From: Pseudohaliea sp964438205
Lineage (GTDB): Bacteria > Pseudomonadota > Gammaproteobacteria > Pseudomonadales > Halieaceae
DNA: 64,000 nt
Assembly (NCBI GenBank): GCA_964438205.1
Contig: CAYTJQ010000004.1
Coordinates: 30,268-94,267 of the forward strand
Reading direction: 5' to 3'
Position numbers and translations under genes: made by a program. Positions 60,854-64,000 of the stretch are shown in pieces; the stretch's first letter is position 1; the number at the start of each line of letters is the position of its first letter. The notes under the pieces are model-generated. The model was not told the origin of the DNA. It made no database searches and worked only from the letters and a program-made list of their open reading frames with translations.

Positions 60854-60958
60854 GGCGACAAATCCTCCTTTAATCATCATTACGCGGTGCGGCGACCGCT
60901 GGATGCCCCGGCGGGTCGCTGTGTATCATCTGTGCCTGGCAACCGGGGGATGGGCGAT

Positions 60959-62050
60959 ATGCGGCCGGAGTGGCTTTGGGTAGCTGGCGCGGCATTGCTC
61001 GCGTTCCTGGTGCTGCGGCGCCGATCGCCGCGGGACGAAGCGGCACCGCCCCGCCGCGCGAAGCCCCGTCCCGGTGCGGCGGCGCCCGCAGGTGCCCCGG
61101 AAGAGGCGCAGGCCTCACCGCCGGAAGCGCTCGCGACGCTGCGCCGCCTGCGGCGGGATTCGCTCGACGACCCACAGCAGGCGGCGATCGAGCGCCTCTG
61201 CGCCGGCATGGCGGAGCCCCACCCGGCCTTCCTGGCGCTGTCCCGGGACCCGCCGGACGTCGAGGCGCTGGCGGAGATCGTGCGCAAGGATCCCGGCCTG
61301 ACCGCCGAGGTGCTGCGAACGGTCAACTCCGCCGCGTTCGCGCTCAGCAGCCCCATTGCCAGCGTGCAGCACGCGGTGACCTACCTCGGCATGAGCACCG
61401 TCCAGGGCATCATCGCCGGGGCCGCGGCCTCGGGGTGGACGCCGGCCTACAGCGATAAGCAGCGGGCTGCCCTGCGGCGTATCGTCCGCGCCTCCGCGGT
61501 GGCTGCCACCACCGGCCAGCTGCTTGCCCAGGCCTGCGGCAACACCCGGTCTTCACTGGTCGCCACCCGGGCCCTGTTTGCGAACCTGGGAGACCTGGCC
61601 TTCCTCGACAGCGAGCCCACGGCAGTGAACTGGTACCGGCAGGGGTCGACCTTCATCGACCGGCTGTGCTGGCAGCAGCAGGCCACGGGGATCGACAGCC
61701 CCCTGCTCGGCGCGGCGCTGGCGGAGCGCTGGGCCCTGCCGCAGGACATCGTGTCAGCGATCGAGGGCGGCGCGGACCTGCTCCTGGCACCGGCGGAGGA
61801 CGGCTCGACGCATGGAGCCGACCTGGCGGACCGCCTGATCATCTACTGCGCCGCACGCACCGGCGATCGCGTGGCCTTCCGCGGCCTGCGGGACCTTGCC
61901 GAATTCGACCCCGGCGACAGCGCCGATCCGGAATGCTGGTTCCTGCCCGGTGCCTTCGCCGCCGCGGGGCTTGCCGGCCTGCCGGCGCTGCTGCGTGACC
62001 CGTCGTTCCGCCGGCGCGCCAACAAGCAACTGGAGCCCTGGTTTGACTGA
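60959..62050 (+). CDS. membrane-anchored HDOD-domain protein
   Basis: About 363 residues. One N-terminal helix (LWVAGAALLAFLVLRR) anchors it in the inner membrane. A Pro/Ala/Arg linker (residues about 20-60) leads to the HDOD domain: HPAFLALSRDPPDVEALAEI, VRKDPGLTAEVLRTVNSAAF, SVQHAVTYLGMSTVQGIIAG and LFANLGDLAFL. Signalling role as for other HDOD proteins. The ATG at 60959 has GGGGGA 8 bases upstream; an ATG at 60950 is also possible. The stop overlaps the next start by 8 bp. Confidence 0.85.
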   Translation: MRPEWLWVAGAALLAFLVLRRRSPRDEAAPPRRAKPRPGAAAPAGAPEEAQASPPEALATLRRLRRDSLDDPQQAAIERLCAGMAEPHPAFLALSRDPPDVEALAEIVRKDPGLTAEVLRTVNSAAFALSSPIASVQHAVTYLGMSTVQGIIAGAAASGWTPAYSDKQRAALRRIVRASAVAATTGQLLAQACGNTRSSLVATRALFANLGDLAFLDSEPTAVNWYRQGSTFIDRLCWQQQATGIDSPLLGAALAERWALPQDIVSAIEGGADLLLAPAEDGSTHGADLADRLIIYCAARTGDRVAFRGLRDLAEFDPGDSADPECWFLPGAFAAAGLAGLPALLRDPSFRRRANKQLEPWFD

Positions 62051-62411
62051 CGCTGCGAGCCTCGATGGTGCCGCGCTGCTGCGCACCGTTGACAGGAAAG
62101 ATGCCGTGGCCTTCGGTGCCTTCCTCACCGAGGACGCGACCTTCGTTTTCGGCAATCTCGAGCCGGTTGCGGGCCGCGCCGACATTGTCGCCTTCGTGGA
62201 GCAGTTCTTCGCTGCCCTCGAGTCGGTGTCCCACGACGTCGAGGCGGACTGGTGGTCCGGGGGCCGGCGGTGCATGCACGGGCGGGTGTCGTACACGCGT
62301 GCCGACGGCTACCGCCTCGAGGTGCCCTTCGCCAACGTGCTGGACGTCACCGCCGAGGGCCGGGTCAGCTGCTACCGCGTGTTCATCGACAACAGCGCGC
62401 TGTTTGCCTGA
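62043..62411 (+). CDS. NTF2-like / SnoaL-fold family protein
   Basis: 122 residues from a TTG that overlaps the HDOD gene by 8 bp; no ATG precedes the conserved part. The pattern is a helix (LLRTVDRKDAVAFGAFLTED), strand TFVFGNLEPVAGRADIVAFV, then a curved sheet ending VTAEGRVSCYRVFIDNSALF. This is the SnoaL/nuclear transport factor 2 type also seen at 15060. Function unknown. Translational coupling suggests a link with the HDOD protein. Confidence 0.72.
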   Translation: MTDAASLDGAALLRTVDRKDAVAFGAFLTEDATFVFGNLEPVAGRADIVAFVEQFFAALESVSHDVEADWWSGGRRCMHGRVSYTRADGYRLEVPFANVLDVTAEGRVSCYRVFIDNSALFA

Positions 62412-62426
62412 GGCCCTGCCGGCGCG

Positions 62427-63800
62427 CTAGTCGCCGCGGACCCCGTAGTGCGCCCCGGTGGCATCGAGGGCCTGCGTCAGCAGGGCCACCAGCTCGTCGA
62501 TCTCCTCCGGGTGGCTCACCAGCGGCGGGGCCATGATCATGGCATCGCCGGTCTGGCGCACCATGAGCCCGTGCGCATTGGCCCAGTCGCGGCAGTAGAT
62601 CGCCGCGCCCGACTCCGGCGCCAGCCGCTCCCGCGTGGTCTTGTCCCGCACCAGCTCCACGGCGGCGAACATGCCGAGGCCGCGCACCTGGCCGACGATC
62701 GGGTGGTCCGCGAGCGCTGCCAGCTGCGACTGCAGCCGCGGCGCCAGCTCCGTGGCGGCGCGCGCGATGACGCCGCTTTCCTCGATGATGCCGAGCGTTG
62801 CCAGGCCCGCGGCGCAGGAGGCGGGGTGCCCGGAATAGGTGAGGCCGTGGGCGAACTCGCCGCCGCTGGCCAGGAGCACGTCCGCCAGCTTGTCGCTGAC
62901 CATCACGCCGCCGAGGGGCATGTAGCCGTTGGTCACCGCCTTGGCGAAGGTCATGAGGTCCGGCCGTATGCCGTAGGTCTCGCTGCCGAACCAGCTGCCC
63001 GTGCGGCCGAAGCCGCAGATCACCTCGTCGGCGATGAACAGGATGTCGCGCTCGTCGCAGATGCGCTGGATCTCGGGCCAGTAGCTCTCCGGCGGCACGA
63101 TGACCCCGCCGGCGCCCTGCACCGGCTCGGCGATGAAGGCGGCGACCTTGTCCTCGCCCAGCTCGTCGATCTTCTGCTCGAGTTCCCGGGCCACCGCCAC
63201 GCCGAAGTCCTCCGGGCTGTGCTCACCCCCGAGCTCGAACCAGTGCGGCTGGTTGATGTGATGCACGTAGGACAGGCCGATGGCCTGCTCGTGCATCGCC
63301 TTCATGCCGCCGAGGGACGCCGCGGCGATGGTGCTGCCGTGATAGGCATTGCGCCGGCTGATGATCTGCTTCTTCTGCGGCTTGCCCAGCAGGTCGTAGT
63401 AGCGGTGCACGAGGCGGATGTTGGTGTCGTTCGCCTCGGAGCCCGAGTTGGTGAAGAACACGTGGTTGAAACGCGCAGGCGTCACCCGGACCAGCGCCGC
63501 CGCCAGCTCCACCGCCGGCTGGTTCGAACAGCGGAAGAAGTTGTTGTAGTACGGCAGCTCGCCCAGCTGGCGTGTGACCGCCTCGACGATCGCCGGCTGG
63601 CTGTAGCCGAGGTTGCAGCACCACAGCCCCGACATGCCGTCGAGCATGCGGTTGCCGTCGGAGTCGTAGATGTAGATGTGCTCCGCCCGGCTGATGATGC
63701 GGCCCCCGTCGCGGGCGTAGCCCGACAGGTCCGTGAACGGATGCAGGTGGTGGGCCCGGTCCAGGGCCTTCAGCGTCGCCGTGTCGACGGGCTTGTTCAT
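62427..63800 (-). CDS. class III aminotransferase, omega-amino acid/putrescine:pyruvate type
   Basis: 457 residues, PLP fold type I. Motifs: FFTNSGSEANDTNIRLVHRY, YHGSTIAAASLGG, the PLP-phosphate region FIADEVICGFGRTG with Asp258, and the Schiff-base Lys287 in DLMTFAKAVTNGYMPLGG. FRCSNQPAVELA and the N-terminal HHLHPFTDL block are typical of omega-transaminases that use pyruvate (putrescine- or beta-alanine-type). It transfers an amino group to pyruvate, giving alanine. Substrate cannot be fixed. It converges with the NTF2-like gene by a 15-bp gap. Confidence 0.92.
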   Translation of the reverse strand: MNKPVDTATLKALDRAHHLHPFTDLSGYARDGGRIISRAEHIYIYDSDGNRMLDGMSGLWCCNLGYSQPAIVEAVTRQLGELPYYNNFFRCSNQPAVELAAALVRVTPARFNHVFFTNSGSEANDTNIRLVHRYYDLLGKPQKKQIISRRNAYHGSTIAAASLGGMKAMHEQAIGLSYVHHINQPHWFELGGEHSPEDFGVAVARELEQKIDELGEDKVAAFIAEPVQGAGGVIVPPESYWPEIQRICDERDILFIADEVICGFGRTGSWFGSETYGIRPDLMTFAKAVTNGYMPLGGVMVSDKLADVLLASGGEFAHGLTYSGHPASCAAGLATLGIIEESGVIARAATELAPRLQSQLAALADHPIVGQVRGLGMFAAVELVRDKTTRERLAPESGAAIYCRDWANAHGLMVRQTGDAMIMAPPLVSHPEEIDELVALLTQALDATGAHYGVRGD

Positions 63801-63933
63801 GGCGGTTCCTCGCTGGGCGCGTTGCTTGAATCAGCACACAAGTGTCGCACAGCCCTTCGCTCCCGCCAGTAACACGTTGGTGTAGGTAGGCTGGTCCGCG
63901 CCCCGACCCGGCACGGCGCAGGCCGTGTGGCGG

Positions 63934-63993
63934 GGGGAGGCTCCCCGGGACCGTGCGAGGCAGGACGCCGAGCCCGAGCCGCCATGGATGGCG
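63934..63993. repeat. two adjacent inverted repeats near the window edge
   Basis: GGGGAG-G-CTCCCC (63934-63946) and CGCCAT-GG-ATGGCG (63980-63993) lie in a 200-bp non-coding stretch upstream of the aminotransferase gene. The second has the look of dispersed intergenic elements known in several gammaproteobacteria, but only one copy is in this window. The rest of 63801-64000 shows no gene. Confidence 0.45.
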
Positions 63994-64000
63994 AACCGGC

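Overview
The window is very GC-rich DNA with a Gram-negative gene set: three TonB-dependent receptors, lipoproteins with lipoboxes, MltF-like murein hydrolase, GlpD, Nei, class I DAHP synthase and an AlgP-like histone-like protein. Together with a divergent mmsR/mmsA arrangement like that of Pseudomonas, this points to an aerobic, probably marine or aquatic gammaproteobacterium. Genus cannot be fixed from the sequence. Three runs of exactly 100 N show that it is a scaffold, perhaps from a draft genome or MAG. No rRNA, tRNA, CRISPR array, insertion sequence or phage gene was seen.

Layout. 1-2.8 kb: C-terminal part of a DsrP/NrfD-like quinol dehydrogenase subunit, a small cytochrome c and a sodium:solute symporter. 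2.8-10.1 kb: a large ATPase-LuxR (LAL) regulator, divergent from an operon of an RND/MMPL exporter fused to a LolA-like domain plus an outer-membrane barrel. 10.2-18.0 kb: a catabolic cluster of TonB receptor, acyl-CoA ligase, alpha/beta hydrolase, NTF2-like protein, UbiX, MFS transporter and SDR. 18.1-21.8 kb: HDOD protein, ChrR-like cupin, 2-hydroxyacid dehydrogenase, DUF4136 lipoprotein. 21.8-27.6 kb: valine catabolism, with an MmsR-like AraC regulator divergent from mmsA, acyl-CoA dehydrogenase, enoyl-CoA hydratase, 3-hydroxyisobutyryl-CoA hydrolase and mmsB (cut by a gap). 27.7-32.4 kb: a Gld-type ABC system. 32.5-36 kb: glutathione reductase, serine hydrolase and a gapped MOSC protein. 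36-40.8 kb: a TonB receptor between two paralogous DUF481 barrels. 40.8-49.8 kb: DAHP synthase, GPH-type symporter, Nei, a third TonB receptor, small membrane proteins, AlgP-like protein, PQQ-type sugar dehydrogenase. 49.7-64 kb: MltF-like lytic transglycosylase, S8 protease lipoprotein, oxidoreductases, hydrolases, GlpD, a second HDOD protein and a class III aminotransferase.

The most informative regulatory signal is an 18-bp palindrome of the form ATTCAAC-N4-GTTGAAT. It fills the 17-bp promoter spacer in front of both the sodium:solute symporter (about 1236) and the first TonB receptor (about 10176), with another copy 30 bp further on. This links genes 9 kb apart into one likely regulon for uptake of a substrate across both membranes followed by CoA activation. 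A second clear signal is a pair of 14-bp direct repeats spaced 21 bp apart in the mmsR-mmsA intergenic region, the usual layout of an AraC-family activator site. Products are assigned from motifs and remembered family features; no database search was run.
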